Shown here one piece after another: positions 9,301 through 20,475 of a stretch of 64,000 bases of DNA. Made by a program: the position numbers and the translations under genes. Source of the DNA: Thiobacillus sp. (GTDB lineage Bacteria > Pseudomonadota > Gammaproteobacteria > Burkholderiales > Thiobacillaceae). The stretch is from the NCBI RefSeq assembly GCF_018780105.1, contig NZ_JADMKC010000005.1:204482-268481 (forward strand), written 5' to 3'. Every line of letters starts with the position of its first letter. The stretch's first letter is position 1. The notes below the pieces were generated by a model, which had not been told where the DNA came from, made no database searches, and saw only the letters and a program-made list of their open reading frames with translations.

Positions 9301-12300
9301 TGGCCTCGCCTGCACCGGATTTGAGCGTCGAGCAGCGGGCGTTTCTGCGGACGTCGGCCCGACGAACCTGGCGCTACTTCGCCGACTTTGTCGGCCCGCA
9401 GGACAACTGGCTGCCGCCCGACAACTTCCAGGAATATCCGGCGCCGGCCATCGCCTCGCGCACCTCGCCCACCAATATGGGCATGTCGCTGCTGGCAGAC
9501 CTGGCTGCGTACGATTTCGGTTATCTCACGGCCGGAGAATCCCTGCAGCGTATCGGCAACACGCTGGCTTCAATGGAACAGCTGGAACGCTACCGCGGCC
9601 ACTTCTACAACTGGTACGACACCCGCACACTGCAGCCGCTGCACCCGCAATACGTTTCGTCGGTGGACAGCGGCAACCTGGCCGGCTGTTTGCTCACCCT
9701 GCAGGCGGGGCTGACCGAACTGAAAAATCAGCCGGTGCTGTCGACCAACGCATTCCAGGGGCTGCAGGACACCTTGCAGGTTCTGGCCGGGCACATACCC
9801 GCGTCGCCCACGCCGGAACTGGCGCAGAAGATCGGATTTCTGCAGGACACATTGCGTGCGTTCACACAGGACGGACAGCCCCGGACACTGGTTGCCGCCG
9901 AAAGCGTGCTGGATGAGATCCACCGTATGGGCGGGGGGCTGGTGGCATGGTTGCCCACCGATATCGATATCGATGGCGAACTGTATTACTGGGCGCAGGC
10001 ATTCGACCAGCAATCCCGTGCCCTGCGCGATGAACTGGGATACCTGGTGCCCGAGCCGCAGCCTTACAGCACCATCCCGACCTTGGTGGAATTAAGTGAA
10101 GCGGGCGCAGCAGGCAAGCGCGCAGGGGAGCGGCTCGCCCTCATCGATGGCCTGATGGGCCGTTGCCGCGCACTGGCAGCGATGGATTTCGAGTTTCTCT
10201 ACGACAGCGCATGCGGCTTGCTGACCATCGGCTACGACGTCGGCGAACGGCGCCGCGATCCGTCCTGTTACGACCTGTTGGCATCGGAAGCGCGTCTGGC
10301 CAGTTTCCTGCTGATCGCGCAGGGGCAGGTGCCGCAGAAGCACTGGTTCGCTCTCGGCCGGCTGCTGACCAGTCACGGCGGCGAAGTCAGCCTGATCTCG
10401 TGGAGCGGCTCGATGTTCGAGTACCTGATGCCGCAACTGATCATGCCGAGCTACCCGAACACCCTGTTGGAGCAGACCTGCAAGGCCGCGGTGTCGCGGC
10501 AGATCGAATATGGCCGGCAACGTGCGGTGCCGTGGGGGATTTCCGAGTCCTGTTACAACGCCACCGACATGCATCAGGTCTACCAATACCGGGCGTTCGG
10601 CGTGCCGGGCCTCGGCTTCAAGCGCGGCCTGGGCGACGATCTGGTCATCGCGCCTTACGCCAGCGCACTGGCGCTGACGGTGATGCCTAGCGAAGCCAGC
10701 CGCAACCTGCGCACGCTGGCCGACCAGGGCTTTCTCGGTGCCTATGGGTTCTACGAGGCGGTCGACTACACGCCCTCGCGGGTGCCGCGTGGCAAGCCGC
10801 ATGCCATCGTGCGCGCGTTCATGGCGCATCACCAGGGCATGAGTCTGCTGGCCTTTGCGCATGTCCTGCTTGATCAGCCGATGCAGCGCCGCTTCATGTC
10901 CGACCCCCTCGCGCGGGCGACGGAATTGTTGCTGCAGGAGCGGGTGCCGAAGCAGGGTGCGACCCTGCATCCGCATGCGGCCGAAGTCAGCGCAGCCGCG
11001 CGCCCACCCGCCGCGGAAGCCGGCGCGATCATGCGCGTGTTTACCGACCCGAACACGCCGCTCCCCGAAGTGCACCTGCTGTCAAACGGCCGTTATCACG
11101 TCATGGCAACGCATGCCGGCGGCAGCACCAGCCGCTGGCGCGACCTGGCCATCACCCGCTGGCGCGAAGATGCCACCTCCGATGGCTGGGGCACCTTCAT
11201 CTATCTGCGCGACCGCGACAGCGGACGCTACTGGTCGACCGCGCATCAGCCGACGCTGCGTCGTGCCGATCACTACGAAGCCATCTTCGTGCAGGCGCGT
11301 GCCGAATACCGGCGGCGCGACCAGGCGATCGAAACGCACACCGAGATTACCGTTTCACCTGAAGACGACGTCGAGATCCGTCGCGTCACGCTCACCAACC
11401 AGTCGTCCCGCATCCGCCGCATCGAGGTGACGAGTTACGCTGAAGTGGTGCTGGCGCCGCTGAATGCCGACCTGGCGCATCGCAGCTTCAGCAACCTGTT
11501 CGTGCAGACCGAAATCCTGCCCGAGCGGCAGGCGATTCTTTGCACGCGGCGCCCGCGTACCCCGGGGGAGCAGGTGCCGTGGATGTTTCACCTGTTGGCC
11601 GCACCGGGCGCAGTCGCCGACGATCCGTCCTACGAAACCGACCGCGCCCGTTTCATCGGGCGCGGCCGCACTACGGCCAACCCGGTGGTGCTGGAATACG
11701 GCGACAGCGCGCCCGCCCTGTCCAACACGGCGGGTTCGGTGCTCGATCCCATCGTGGCGATCCGCCGCACCGTTACCTTGTCCCCGGACGAATCGGCGAG
11801 CGTGCAGATCATTTCCGGGATTGCGGACACGCGCGAGGCCGCATTGGCCCTGCTGGAGAAATATTGCGACCGCCACTTCGTCGAGCGCGCATTCGAAATG
11901 GCGTGGTTCCAGAGCCAGGAAGTACTGCGCCACCTCAACGCCAGCGAAGCCGATGCGCAGATTTTTGGTCGCCTGGCCAGTTCCGTCATTTACTGCAATG
12001 CCCTGCGCCGCGCTTCGCCCGGCATCATTGCCCGCAACCAGCTGGGTCAGTCCGGGCTGTGGCGCTTCGGCATCTCGGGCGATCTGCCGATCGTGCTGCT
12101 GCACATCGGCGACCTCAACCGCATCGATCTGGTCAAGCAGGTGCTGCAGGCGCATGCCTATTGGCGCATGAAGGGGCTGACCGCTGATCTGGTGATCGTG
12201 AACGAGGATTTCTCGGGCTACCGGGCGGTGCTGCAGGATCTGATCATGGGGCTGATCAACGCGGGGCCCGAAGCGCAGGTGATCGATAAACCGGGCGGCA

Positions 12301-14975
12301 TCTTTGTGCGCCGTGCCGAAGAGCTGTCCGAGGACGAACGGGTGCTGCTGCGGACAGTCGCCCGCATCGTCTTCAACGATACCGCCGAGACGCTGATCGA
12401 ACAGGTGGAACGCCGTGTCTCGGCAGAGCGTACCTCGGACCGCCTGGAGCCCTTGCAGCAAGCGAGCATCGAGCCGGTTTACCCGCTGGCGGCGCGCGAG
12501 CGCATTTTCAGCAACGGCTTGGGCGGCTTCACGCCCGACGGCAATGAATACGTCATCACCCTCGAACCGGGCCAGAACACGCCGGCGCCGTGGGTCAACG
12601 TAATCGCCAGCCCGCACATTGGAACGGTCGTCAGCGAGCGCGGCAGCGCCTATACCTGGGCGGAAAACGCGCACGAGTTCCGCCTGACCACGTGGCACAA
12701 CGATCCACTCTCCGACAGCAGCGGCGAGGCGTTCTATATCCGCGACGAAGACACCGGGGCGTTCTGGTCGCCGACCCCGCAGCCCGCCTGCGGCCGCTCC
12801 GGCTATGTCTGTCGCCATGGTTTCGGTTACAGCGTGTTCGAGCATTACGAAGCCGGGATTGCCTCGGAGCTTTCCACCTACGTCGCGATGGACGCGCCGG
12901 TGAAGTTCGTGGTGATCAAGCTGCGCAACTCCTCGACGCAGACACGCAACCTGTCGTTGACCGGATATTGGGAACTGGTGCTCGGCGAGTGGCGGCATGC
13001 CAATCTGATGCACATCGTCACCGAAACCGATTCGCACACTGGGGCGCTGTTTGCCCACAATGCCTACAACCGCGAATGCGCCAATCGGGTGGTTTTTGCC
13101 CAGGTCAGCGAGCGCGAGCGGTCGATGAGCGGCAGCCGTAGCGAGTTCATCGGCCGCAACGGTTCGCTCGCCAATCCGGCAGCGATGCGTCGCAAACGTC
13201 TGTCGGGCCGAACCGGTGCGGCGCTCGATCCGTGCGCCGCGATCCAGAGCCGGATTGAATTGGCCGCCGGGCAAACGCGCGAGGTCGTGTTTGTTTTCGG
13301 CGCCGCGCGCGACGCTGGCGAGGCGCGCCATTTCATCCAGCGCTTTGGTGGACGGGCCGGCGCGCGGCAGGCACTGGAAACCGTGTGGGAATACTGGAAA
13401 CACACCCTGGGCGCGCTGCATGTGGAAACGCCCGACCCCGCGCTGGACGTGCTGGCCAACGGCTGGCTGGTCTATCAGACCCTGTCCTGCAGGCTGTGGG
13501 GGCGCAGTGGTTATTACCAGTCCGGCGGGGCCTACGGATTCCGCGATCAATTGCAGGACACCATGGCGTTGATCCATGCGACACCGTGGCTGGCCCGCGA
13601 GCAGTTGATCCGCTGCGCCGAACGCCAGTTTAGCCAGGGCGACGTGCAACACTGGTGGCATCCGCCCAACGGACAGGGCGTACGCACCCATTTCTCCGAC
13701 GACTATCTGTGGCTGCCGTATGCCGCTTGTCGCTATGTGCGGGCGACCGGCGATACAGGCGTACTCGACGAGCCGGTTCATTTTCTGGAGGGCCGCGCGT
13801 TGAATCCGGAAGAGGAGGCTTACTACGATCAACCCCAGCGCTCGCCGGAAGTCGCCAGCCTGTATGAGCATTGTGTGCGCGCCATCAAGCATGGCTTGCG
13901 TTTTGGCGCGCATCAATTGCCGCTGATGGGCTGCGGCGACTGGAACGACGGCATGAATCTGGTCGGCAAGGATGGTAAGGGCGAGAGCGTGTGGCTGGCG
14001 TGGTTCCTGTACGAAAACCTCGAGCTGTTTGCAGGTCTGGCGAGTGACCGCAACGACCAGGACTTTGCCGGCGTATGCAGGGAGCAAGCGGTCCTGTTGC
14101 GCAGCAATATCGAGGCGCATGCCTGGGACGGCGCCTGGTATCGGCGCGCCTGGTTCGACGATGGCACCCCGCTGGGTTCCTCCGCCAACGACGAATGCCA
14201 GATCGATTCGATCAGTCAGAGCTGGGCGGTCATATCGGGCGGCGGCGATCCGGTACGCGCCCGCCAGGCAATGACGGCAGTCGACCAGCGCCTGGTGCGA
14301 CGCGACAAGCAGATCATCCAGTTGCTCGACCCGCCCTTCGACAAATCAGCGCTGGAGCCCGGCTACATCAAGGGCTACATCCCCGGCGTGCGCGAGAACG
14401 GCGGCCAATACACCCATGCCGCGATCTGGACCACGATGGCGTTTGCCATGATGGGCGATACCGAACGCGCGTGGGAATTCTTCGCCATGCTCAATCCCGT
14501 CCATCACGGCAGCACGCCCGAAGCCATCGCACGCTACAAGGTTGAGCCCTACGTCATGTGCGCGGACATCTATGGCGTGTCGCCGCATACCGGTCGGGGC
14601 GGCTGGACCTGGTACACCGGGGCGGCGGGCTGGATGTACCGGCTGACCGTGGAAACCCTGCTGGGACTGCAACTGGGAGTCGACCATCTGCGCATTGCGC
14701 CGTGCATCCCGGCCCATTGGGCGTCCTACAAAATCCATTACCGCTATCGCGAGACCGTCTACCACATCACCATCAAGCGGGTCGGTGAGCAAACGGGTCG
14801 GGTGATCCGTGTAACGGTGGATGGCACCGGGATAACCGGAAACGGGATAAACGGAGCTGTGGCAAATGGAGTTGACGCAGGCGGGCCGGCAGGATATGCA
14901 TCAGCGCGGCCGCATGGCCTGATCCCCCTGGTGGACGACCGCCAGGAGCACTATGTCGAGGTGGAATTGAGCTGA
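6315..14975 (+). CDS. ndvB: Cyclic beta-1,2-glucan synthase (NdvB/ChvB/Cgs type)
   Basis: A 2886-residue protein, close to Brucella Cgs and Agrobacterium ChvB in length. Order of parts: an N-terminal region, a membrane block (about 405-465), a GT84 glycosyltransferase with DTDT near residue 625 and [11 protein letters not shown] near 770, more membrane segments (about 835-1000), a glucoamylase-like middle, two sugar-binding sandwich regions, and a C-terminal GH94 phosphorylase with [10 protein letters not shown] near 2540. In known enzymes it makes, sizes and closes periplasmic cyclic glucans from UDP-glucose at the inner membrane. The start is uncertain: TTG 6315 follows AAAGAG, while the stronger AAGGAG lies at 6282. 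The gene stands alone. A Gly/Asn-rich stretch near the C-terminus is low complexity. Confidence 0.93.
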   Translation: MSSRMRNASHNDRDTELLRSELFSIEQLKRHAVMLADQHRIDPRPGPDRLLPRLADNARVLLAAYDVVTAAATPGQRIVPAEAWLLDNFYLIEQQITLARRHLPRGYSRQLPRLAEGLSAGFPRIYDLALELISHMDGRVDSDNATQFIAAYQTVEPLKLGELWAFPIMLQLALLENLRRVGLRIARRREERDAAITWADRMLVTAEQEPKQLIQLLAEFANADVPLTAPFVEEFYARLQAQGPAMAFVQTWVEHKLFEQGVTATALSEAAGRTAATNQISIANSIGSLRFIGTMDWREYVESLSVVEQCLREDPVGMHASQDFATRDRYRHVIEDVARGGSCSEQKVARAAIELAQAAAAQWGTENRRAHVGYYLIDQGRQSLERAVGCRLSWRTRVSRASRHVRLPLYLGPIFLITALVTAGILSVVGGFGEGGWRDGLLLLALVIGASALAVSLVNLLVTLILSPRALPRMDFSKGIPDCHRTMVIVPTLLGSPQEIDHLLEALEIRYLGNRDPNLYFALLTDFRDAPEQTLPDDAALLAYARTAVETLNATYRDDRPGIFYLFHRPRVWNPVERVWMGYERKRGKLEQFNARLRGGANTAFSDIVGDQSILGSIQYVITLDTDTQLPRDAARTLIGNLAHPLNRPVYDAGKERVVEGYAILQPRASISLTSAGQSRFTKLFAGDSGLDPYTREVSDVYQDVFGEGSFIGKGIYDVDAFRQAVDGRFPEHLILSHDLLESGYARSALVTDVDLIEEHPASYAIEASRRHRWIRGDWQLAGWLLPRVPGPTGPNGAKTKRQANPLSALSRWKLFDNLRRSLVAPSLLALLAGGWLLDVGPVWLWTLLVVAVLGLPSVLSIAVQLIRKPEERDWLVHLKLTGHSAGHPMLLALLALVLLPYDALICLDAILRSGVRMLFTRRGLLLWQLRAYAIRNTRRTLADFVVEMWIGPVLAVALGMLLATTRPPMEWIFSAPILLLWLVSPIVGWWISRPLASPAPDLSVEQRAFLRTSARRTWRYFADFVGPQDNWLPPDNFQEYPAPAIASRTSPTNMGMSLLADLAAYDFGYLTAGESLQRIGNTLASMEQLERYRGHFYNWYDTRTLQPLHPQYVSSVDSGNLAGCLLTLQAGLTELKNQPVLSTNAFQGLQDTLQVLAGHIPASPTPELAQKIGFLQDTLRAFTQDGQPRTLVAAESVLDEIHRMGGGLVAWLPTDIDIDGELYYWAQAFDQQSRALRDELGYLVPEPQPYSTIPTLVELSEAGAAGKRAGERLALIDGLMGRCRALAAMDFEFLYDSACGLLTIGYDVGERRRDPSCYDLLASEARLASFLLIAQGQVPQKHWFALGRLLTSHGGEVSLISWSGSMFEYLMPQLIMPSYPNTLLEQTCKAAVSRQIEYGRQRAVPWGISESCYNATDMHQVYQYRAFGVPGLGFKRGLGDDLVIAPYASALALTVMPSEASRNLRTLADQGFLGAYGFYEAVDYTPSRVPRGKPHAIVRAFMAHHQGMSLLAFAHVLLDQPMQRRFMSDPLARATELLLQERVPKQGATLHPHAAEVSAAARPPAAEAGAIMRVFTDPNTPLPEVHLLSNGRYHVMATHAGGSTSRWRDLAITRWREDATSDGWGTFIYLRDRDSGRYWSTAHQPTLRRADHYEAIFVQARAEYRRRDQAIETHTEITVSPEDDVEIRRVTLTNQSSRIRRIEVTSYAEVVLAPLNADLAHRSFSNLFVQTEILPERQAILCTRRPRTPGEQVPWMFHLLAAPGAVADDPSYETDRARFIGRGRTTANPVVLEYGDSAPALSNTAGSVLDPIVAIRRTVTLSPDESASVQIISGIADTREAALALLEKYCDRHFVERAFEMAWFQSQEVLRHLNASEADAQIFGRLASSVIYCNALRRASPGIIARNQLGQSGLWRFGISGDLPIVLLHIGDLNRIDLVKQVLQAHAYWRMKGLTADLVIVNEDFSGYRAVLQDLIMGLINAGPEAQVIDKPGGIFVRRAEELSEDERVLLRTVARIVFNDTAETLIEQVERRVSAERTSDRLEPLQQASIEPVYPLAARERIFSNGLGGFTPDGNEYVITLEPGQNTPAPWVNVIASPHIGTVVSERGSAYTWAENAHEFRLTTWHNDPLSDSSGEAFYIRDEDTGAFWSPTPQPACGRSGYVCRHGFGYSVFEHYEAGIASELSTYVAMDAPVKFVVIKLRNSSTQTRNLSLTGYWELVLGEWRHANLMHIVTETDSHTGALFAHNAYNRECANRVVFAQVSERERSMSGSRSEFIGRNGSLANPAAMRRKRLSGRTGAALDPCAAIQSRIELAAGQTREVVFVFGAARDAGEARHFIQRFGGRAGARQALETVWEYWKHTLGALHVETPDPALDVLANGWLVYQTLSCRLWGRSGYYQSGGAYGFRDQLQDTMALIHATPWLAREQLIRCAERQFSQGDVQHWWHPPNGQGVRTHFSDDYLWLPYAACRYVRATGDTGVLDEPVHFLEGRALNPEEEAYYDQPQRSPEVASLYEHCVRAIKHGLRFGAHQLPLMGCGDWNDGMNLVGKDGKGESVWLAWFLYENLELFAGLASDRNDQDFAGVCREQAVLLRSNIEAHAWDGAWYRRAWFDDGTPLGSSANDECQIDSISQSWAVISGGGDPVRARQAMTAVDQRLVRRDKQIIQLLDPPFDKSALEPGYIKGYIPGVRENGGQYTHAAIWTTMAFAMMGDTERAWEFFAMLNPVHHGSTPEAIARYKVEPYVMCADIYGVSPHTGRGGWTWYTGAAGWMYRLTVETLLGLQLGVDHLRIAPCIPAHWASYKIHYRYRETVYHITIKRVGEQTGRVIRVTVDGTGITGNGINGAVANGVDAGGPAGYASARPHGLIPLVDDRQEHYVEVELS

Positions 14976-15100
14976 CGATTTTTGAAACGCTTATATCTGC
15001 ACCGGACACCGAGCCGTCCATCGTTCATTCGATCCCTGATTTTCTGTAACAGGCTTGCAGGTATCATCGGCGGCAGGCTTGGCTTTCTCCCGGAAAACGC

Positions 15101-15787
15101 ATGTACCGAAGCACCGACCATCTGATCATCTTCGACGCCGATGGCACGCTGGTCGACGCGTTTGCTGCCATCGATATCGCGTTTGCGCATCACGGCATGG
15201 ACATTGGCGATCTGGAGCGCTTTCAGAAGCGGCGCAATCTGTTCAAGTACATCGGCGGCATCAAGGAATTTCCGCGCAATCTGGCGCGGCACATGGGCAA
15301 GCGTGTTCGCAAGGAACTGCTGGATACGCTGACCGAGGTTTATCAAACCGAGGCGCTGCTGTACCTGGGCATGGCGGAGTTGATCCGCGACCTGATCGAT
15401 ACGCCCGGCGTGCGGGTCGGCATGGTGACGCGCAATGTTTGCCACGAACCGAAGACCACGCTGAGCCGCCTGTTCGCGCGCCACGATATCGATATCGGGC
15501 AGCTGGATTTCATGCATTACCTGCCGCTGCACGAGGAGAAGCTGCATTATTTCAAGGCGGTGCGCGAGCAGCTGGACGTCAACCCGGCGCGCGCCTTCGC
15601 CTGCGGCGACGAGCACCGGGACTACGCGGCCGCCCTGGCTGCCGGCATTCATCCTTTCATCGTGTCGTATGGCTTCGAGAGCCACGCGCGCCTCACCCAC
15701 AAGTTCGGGATTCCCGAAGAGGTCATCTCGCCGGATCCCGGCACATTCAGCAAGCGTGTGCGGCATGCGCTGGCCATGCCGCTCTAA
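15101..15787 (+). CDS. HAD-superfamily hydrolase (phosphoglycolate phosphatase-like)
   Basis: 228 residues with HAD motif I FDADGTLVD (nucleophile D12, acid D14), VGMVTRN as motif II, and ACGDEHRDYAAALAAG as motif IV. Cap residues lie between motifs I and II. It should be a cytoplasmic phosphatase of small phosphorylated metabolites; the substrate cannot be read from the sequence. It starts at ATG 15101 after GGAAAA. The next gene follows after 36 nt, so the two may be co-transcribed. Confidence 0.85.
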   Translation: MYRSTDHLIIFDADGTLVDAFAAIDIAFAHHGMDIGDLERFQKRRNLFKYIGGIKEFPRNLARHMGKRVRKELLDTLTEVYQTEALLYLGMAELIRDLIDTPGVRVGMVTRNVCHEPKTTLSRLFARHDIDIGQLDFMHYLPLHEEKLHYFKAVREQLDVNPARAFACGDEHRDYAAALAAGIHPFIVSYGFESHARLTHKFGIPEEVISPDPGTFSKRVRHALAMPL

Positions 15788-15823
15788 GCAACCTCATTTA
15801 ATACCCTGAAAAGGAAGCCCGAG

Positions 15824-16570
15824 ATGAGTCCCGAATATCCCTACGGAAAACTCGATCTGGACGACGCGCACCGCATTGCCGGGGGGGCGAATTCCCTGCT
15901 GATGGCTTTGCAGGAATATGCCGAAGCCGGCATGGAGGCCGATCCGGCGCGCGCCAAACTGGTGAAGAAGGGCGTCGAAATGGGCGACGCGCTGCTCGAC
16001 ATGGCGCGCATGCTGGTTTCGCGCGGCGTGTTTTCGCAGGAGCGGCACCTGAGCGAAATCCTGATTTACAGCGCGGCCATCGTCGACGGCTGCGAGGTGT
16101 GCGCGTTGACCCACATCGAAGGCGCCATCCGCGCCAAGGCGCCGGAAGCGGTCATCAGCACGGTGCAGGCGATTGCGCTGTACGTGCGCGCGCAGGCCGA
16201 CGACGACACCTATCTGCTGTTCGACGCCTACACCTCGCACTGGAAGCGCTTTGCCGACTGGCCGCATCTACCCAACGCGAAGGTGACGAACCTGAAGTTC
16301 TACAACCTGATCGCGCTGCTGATGAGCCTGGTGGTGCGCAAGCGGCGGCTGGTGCGCCTGCACGCTTATGAATTGCTGACGCGCAGCGATGTCACGCCGG
16401 AAGAAATGCTGGAAGTGATCGGCATCGCCCAGGTGATGGGCGGTTTTCCGGCGCGCTGGGAAGCGGTGCACATCCACAACGTGGCGCGTGAACTGCGCGA
16501 GCAGGGCCAGCTGCCGGAGGCTTTCGTGGCGGTGCTGGAGCGGATTCCCGCTGCGCCGCCTGCGCGCTAG
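15824..16570 (+). CDS. AhpD-like / carboxymuconolactone-decarboxylase-fold protein
   Basis: 248 residues with the pair C90-x2-C93 and H97 (VDGCEVCALTH) typical of AhpD-like redox proteins of the carboxymuconolactone decarboxylase superfamily. The protein is longer than a plain AhpD domain, with a helical C-terminal part (about 150-248) that I do not recognise. A thiol-based peroxide or redox role is likely by family. AAGGA precedes ATG 15824. Its stop codon TAG is part of the CTAG at the edge of the inverted-repeat element that follows. Confidence 0.7.
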   Translation: MSPEYPYGKLDLDDAHRIAGGANSLLMALQEYAEAGMEADPARAKLVKKGVEMGDALLDMARMLVSRGVFSQERHLSEILIYSAAIVDGCEVCALTHIEGAIRAKAPEAVISTVQAIALYVRAQADDDTYLLFDAYTSHWKRFADWPHLPNAKVTNLKFYNLIALLMSLVVRKRRLVRLHAYELLTRSDVTPEEMLEVIGIAQVMGGFPARWEAVHIHNVARELREQGQLPEAFVAVLERIPAAPPAR

Positions 16571-16734
16571 CAGCCTGTCGGGCTTGAAGAATCGAAGCGA
16601 AAATCCGGCTGGTCGAGGACAGATTTTGACGATTTCGCAGGGCAATAGTCGTTCTATTGCTCAAGAAAGCGGTGAAATATGGACCGGCCAGGCGGATTTG
16701 CAGCCGATTATCTTCAAGCCCGACAGGCTGCTAG
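16567..16734. mobile_element. 168-bp palindromic (MITE-like) element flanked by CTAG
   Basis: Positions 16567-16589 and 16712-16734 are perfect inverted 23-mers, including CTAG at both outer ends; without CTAG the arms are 19 bp. Inside, GCAATAG/CTATTGC forms a central hairpin with loop TCGTT, and AAATCCGGCTGGTC pairs imperfectly with GACCGGCCAGGCGGATTT. The whole would fold into one long hairpin. It has no coding capacity. It separates two convergent genes and could also serve as a bidirectional terminator. CTAG at both ends is consistent with the target duplication left by IS5-type elements (inference). Confidence 0.75.
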
Positions 16735-16742
16735 GCGGGGGG

Positions 16743-19421
16743 TTACAGGCTGCGCGAAACCCTGCGCACGCCGTCGTCTTCGGGGTGGGGTTCGATATGG
16801 AACCCCAGGCTTTCCACCAGATGCAGCATGCTGTGGTTGATCGTCAGCACTTCGCCTTCCATCGTTTTGATGCCCTTGCCGCGCGCCACGTCCATCAGCA
16901 CGTCCATCAGCTTGTGGCCGATGCCCTGCTTGTGCCAGTGGTCGCTGACCACCAGGGCAAATTCGCAGGATTCGCCATCCAGATTGATGGCATAGCGCGC
17001 CACCCCCAGTTCCACTTCCTTGCCGTCGATTTCGGTCAGCGCCAGCAAGGCCATTTCGCGCGTGTAGTCGATCTGCGTCAGCCGCGCCAGCGTGCTGGGC
17101 GACAGTTCGCGCACTGCATCCATGAAGCGGAAATACTTGGTTTCCTCGGACAGGCTGCGCACGAAATCCTGCGTCAGCTCGGCATCTTCGGGTCGGATCG
17201 GGCGGATCAGCACATCGTTGCCGCCGGGCAGTTGCCAGTGCGTGACCAGATGGGCCGGGTAGGGATGGATCGCCATGTGGCCGTAGCGGTCGGCGGAGGG
17301 GACGCGCGGCGCGATGATGACGCGCGCGTCGAGCGCCAGGGCGCCGTGTTCGTCGACCAGCAGCGGGTTGATGTCCAGCTCGGACAACCAGGGCAGCTCG
17401 CAGACCATTTCCGACAGCCGCAGCAGCACGTTCTCGAGCGCGGCCATGTCGGCCGGCGGGCGGTTGCGGAACGGCCCCAGCAAGGTGGCGACGCGGGTGC
17501 GCTTGATGAGGTCGCGGGCCAGGTAGTGATTGAGCGGCGGCAGGGTGACCGCGCGGTCCTTGAAAGCCTCGACGTCGACGCCGCCCGCGCCGAACACGAT
17601 GACCGGCCCCAGCACCGGGTCCGAGGTCATGCCGAGCAGCACTTCGCGCGCATGCGGGCGCACCGACATGGGTTCGATCACCATGCCGTCGAGCGCGGCG
17701 TCGGGCCGCAGCCGCGCGATGTCGGCCAGCATCTCGGTAAACGCGGCGCGCACGGCCTGGCCGCTGGACAGGCCGAGGCGCACGCCGTTGACGTCCGATT
17801 TGTGGGTGATGTCGGGCGAGTTGATTTTCATCACCACCGGAAAGCCCATCTGCTGCGCCATCAGCATCGCTTCCATCGGGGTGCGGGCAATCAAAGTCTG
17901 TGCAATCGGGATATGGAAGGCCGACAGCAGCGCCTTCGATTCCACTTCGTTCAGCAGGTGGCGACCTTGCGCCAGTGCGTTCTCGATGATGAGGCGTGCG
18001 CCTTCGACGTCGGGCGCGGCGGCCTGCGACAGCGGCCCGGGGGTTTGCATCAGCTGGCGCTGGTTTTCGTAAAACGCCGACAGGTAGGAGAACACCTCGA
18101 CCGCCGGTTCCGGCGTGGTGAAGTAGGGAATGCCGGCTTGCTTGAACAGGCGGCGTCCGTCTGCCACCTGCGCTTCGCCCATCCAGCAGGTGAGCACCGG
18201 TTTGCTTGAGGTCTGCGCCACTTCCACCACGGCCTGCGCCGCTTCGGTGGGTTTGGTCATGGCCTGCGGGGTCAGCATCACCAGCACGCCGTCGACGTTT
18301 TCGTCCGCCAGGCAGGCCTGCATCGCCGCGCGGTAACGCTCGGCGCCGGCGTCGCCGATGATGTCGAGTGGGTTGCCGTGCGACCAGTTGGCCGGCAGCG
18401 CAGCGTTGAGCGTGTCGATGCTGGCCGGCGCCAGTTCGGCCAGGCGCACGCCCAGGTCCACTGCGCAGTCGGTTGCCATGACGCCGGGACCACCGCCGTT
18501 GGTGACGATGGCGAGCCGGTTGCCGGTGGGCTGGATATGGCTGGACAGCGCGCGCGCCGAGGCGAACAGCTGCAGGATGGTGTTCACCCGCACCACGCCG
18601 GCGCGCCGCACCAGCGCGTCGAACACGGCGTCGGAGCCGACCAGCGAGCCGGTGTGCGACAGCACCGCTTTCGACCCCGCCGCATGGCGCCCGACCTTGA
18701 CCATGACCACCGGCTTGAAGCGGGCGGTTGCACGCAGCGCGCTCATGAAGCGGCGCGCATCGCGGATGCCTTCGATGTACAGCAGGATGCCGCGGGTCTG
18801 GCTGTCGCAGGCCAGGTAGTCGAGGATTTCACCGAAATCCAGATCGGCCGAGGCGCCGGTGGAGATCACGCTGGAAAAGCCGATGCCGTTGGTTTCCGCC
18901 CAGTCGAGCATGGCGGTGCAGAGGGCGCCCGATTGCGATACCAGCGCGAGGTCGCCGACCAGGGTGGCGCCCTGGCTGAAGGTGGCGTTGAGCCCGATGG
19001 CGGGGCGCTGGATGCCGAGGCAGTTGGGCCCGATGAAGCGGATGCCGTGTTTTTTGGCCACGGCCACCAGGGCTTCTTCCATGGCCAGGCCGGCGGCGCC
19101 AACCTCGCGGAAACCCGCCGACAACACGATGGCGTGGCGGATGCCGCGTTGACCGCATTCCTCCATGATCTGCACCACGCTCGCCGCCGGGGTGGCGATC
19201 AGCGCGAGTTCCGGCGTTTCCGGCAGTTGGCTGGCGTCGGCATAGCAGCGCGTGCCGTACACCGTGTCGTGCTTGGGGTTGACCGCATAAACCTGCCCGC
19301 TGTAGCCGGCTGTGCGCAGGTTGTTGAACAGGATGCTGGCGACCGAACCTTCGCGCTCGCTGGCGCCAAACACCGCGACCGAACGGGCATTGAACAGGGG
19401 GTGCAGATAATGTTGGGGCAT
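16743..19421 (-). CDS. pat: Protein lysine acetyltransferase Pat: NDP-forming acyl-CoA synthetase-like domains fused to GNAT
   Basis: 892 residues. The N-terminal two thirds match the ADP-forming acyl-CoA synthetase fold: a CoA-binding start (SVAVFGASEREGS), LSHTGSLVGSD near residue 256 with the usual phospho-His, and an ATP-grasp part near 480-700. From about 735 a GNAT acetyltransferase follows (LIRPIRPEDAELT, VSDHWHKQGIGHKL). This is the architecture of E. coli PatZ and Salmonella Pat, which acetylate acetyl-CoA synthetase and other proteins. The start ATG 19421 is 127 bp from, and divergent to, a deacetylase-family gene. Confidence 0.9.
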   Translation of the reverse strand: MPQHYLHPLFNARSVAVFGASEREGSVASILFNNLRTAGYSGQVYAVNPKHDTVYGTRCYADASQLPETPELALIATPAASVVQIMEECGQRGIRHAIVLSAGFREVGAAGLAMEEALVAVAKKHGIRFIGPNCLGIQRPAIGLNATFSQGATLVGDLALVSQSGALCTAMLDWAETNGIGFSSVISTGASADLDFGEILDYLACDSQTRGILLYIEGIRDARRFMSALRATARFKPVVMVKVGRHAAGSKAVLSHTGSLVGSDAVFDALVRRAGVVRVNTILQLFASARALSSHIQPTGNRLAIVTNGGGPGVMATDCAVDLGVRLAELAPASIDTLNAALPANWSHGNPLDIIGDAGAERYRAAMQACLADENVDGVLVMLTPQAMTKPTEAAQAVVEVAQTSSKPVLTCWMGEAQVADGRRLFKQAGIPYFTTPEPAVEVFSYLSAFYENQRQLMQTPGPLSQAAAPDVEGARLIIENALAQGRHLLNEVESKALLSAFHIPIAQTLIARTPMEAMLMAQQMGFPVVMKINSPDITHKSDVNGVRLGLSSGQAVRAAFTEMLADIARLRPDAALDGMVIEPMSVRPHAREVLLGMTSDPVLGPVIVFGAGGVDVEAFKDRAVTLPPLNHYLARDLIKRTRVATLLGPFRNRPPADMAALENVLLRLSEMVCELPWLSELDINPLLVDEHGALALDARVIIAPRVPSADRYGHMAIHPYPAHLVTHWQLPGGNDVLIRPIRPEDAELTQDFVRSLSEETKYFRFMDAVRELSPSTLARLTQIDYTREMALLALTEIDGKEVELGVARYAINLDGESCEFALVVSDHWHKQGIGHKLMDVLMDVARGKGIKTMEGEVLTINHSMLHLVESLGFHIEPHPEDDGVRRVSRSL

Positions 19422-19489
19422 GGTTTTATGGGGACAGGTGAGTGCAATCAGGGGGCCGTGCGGCGACAGCCCATGCTAGGCCATCCCGT

Positions 19490-19519
19490 ATGACGACGCC
19501 ATCCCGCCGGGCGTATAGT
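19490..19519 (+). promoter_or_regulatory. Candidate sigma-70 promoter of the deacetylase gene
   Basis: ATGACG at 19490-19495 and TATAGT at 19514-19519 are 18 nt apart. The predicted start of transcription is about 23 nt before the GTG codon at 19549. No Shine-Dalgarno sequence is seen in that short leader. Confidence 0.4.
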
Positions 19520-19548
19520 TAAGCCGCTTACCTTATTTATTTTGCGCC

Positions 19549-20472
19549 GTGCCGACTGCCTACATCACCCATCCCAGCTGCGCCAGGCATCAAATGGGCA
19601 GCTGGCATCCGGAAAGCCCCGCGCGCCTGAGCGCGATCGACGACCAGTTGCATACCGCCCGGCTGTTCGATTTTCTGTCGCATCACGATGCGCCCGCGGT
19701 TGAACGCAGCCAGCTGCTGCGGGTGCACGACGCCGCCTATATCGACGCTGTCGAGGCGGCGTCGCCGCGCGAGGGATTCCACGCGCTGGATCCCGACACC
19801 AGCATGAACCCGTTCAGCCTGGACGCGGCGCGCCACGCCGCCGGCGGCGCGGTGCGGGCGGTGGATCTGGTCATGCGCGGCGAAGTCCGCAACGCCTTCG
19901 TCGCCTGCCGTCCGCCCGGCCATCACGCCACCCGCAATCAGGCCATGGGCTTCTGCATTTTCAACAACGTCGCCGTGGCGGCGGCGCATGCGCTGGCGGC
20001 GCACGGGCTGGAACGGGTCGCCATCGTTGATTTCGACGTTCATCACGGCAACGGCACCGAAGACATTTTCAGCGAGGAGCCGCGCGTGATGTTGTGCTCC
20101 ACTTTCCAGCATCCGTTTTATCCCCACAGCGGTGCCGACACGGTCAACCCGCATATCGTCAATGTGCCGCTGCCGGCGGGCACCAGCGGCGAGCCCTACC
20201 GCGAAGCCTTCAGCGCGCGCATCCTGCCGCGGCTGGAGGCGTTCGCTCCGCAGATGCTGTTTTTTTCCGCCGGCTTCGACGGCCATCGCGAGGACGACAT
20301 GGCGCAGTTCGGCCTGGTCGAGGCGGACTACATCTGGATTACCGAACGCGTGATGGACGTTGCCGCCCGCCATGCCGGGAGGCGCATCGTCTCGGTGCTG
20401 GAAGGCGGCTATGCGCTCAGCGCACTGGGGCGCAGCGTGGCCGCGCATATCAGGACGCTGGCGGACTTGTAG
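19549..20472 (+). CDS. Histone deacetylase family protein
   Basis: 307 residues starting at GTG 19549. Conserved metal and catalytic stretches of the class II-type HDAC fold are all present: HPSCARHQMGSWHPESP at the N-terminus, RPPGHHAT near residue 121, GFCIFNNVAVAA near 130, DFDVHHGNGT near 163, FFSAGFDGHRED near 240 and EGGYALSALG near 285. It is a zinc deacetylase of acetyl-lysine or acetylated polyamines or small amides. The divergent neighbour is a Pat acetyltransferase, which favours a protein deacetylation role (inference). It ends 3 bp before the stop of the convergent PhoX-like gene. Confidence 0.92.
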   Translation: MPTAYITHPSCARHQMGSWHPESPARLSAIDDQLHTARLFDFLSHHDAPAVERSQLLRVHDAAYIDAVEAASPREGFHALDPDTSMNPFSLDAARHAAGGAVRAVDLVMRGEVRNAFVACRPPGHHATRNQAMGFCIFNNVAVAAAHALAAHGLERVAIVDFDVHHGNGTEDIFSEEPRVMLCSTFQHPFYPHSGADTVNPHIVNVPLPAGTSGEPYREAFSARILPRLEAFAPQMLFFSAGFDGHREDDMAQFGLVEADYIWITERVMDVAARHAGRRIVSVLEGGYALSALGRSVAAHIRTLADL

Positions 20473-20475
20473 CCA

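Noticed and set aside
11355-14120. Long minus-strand frame opposite the glucan synthase
   Set aside because: It is a GC-driven shadow: the plus strand carries a continuous family match, while the minus frame shows no domain and is rich in H, Q, R and G.
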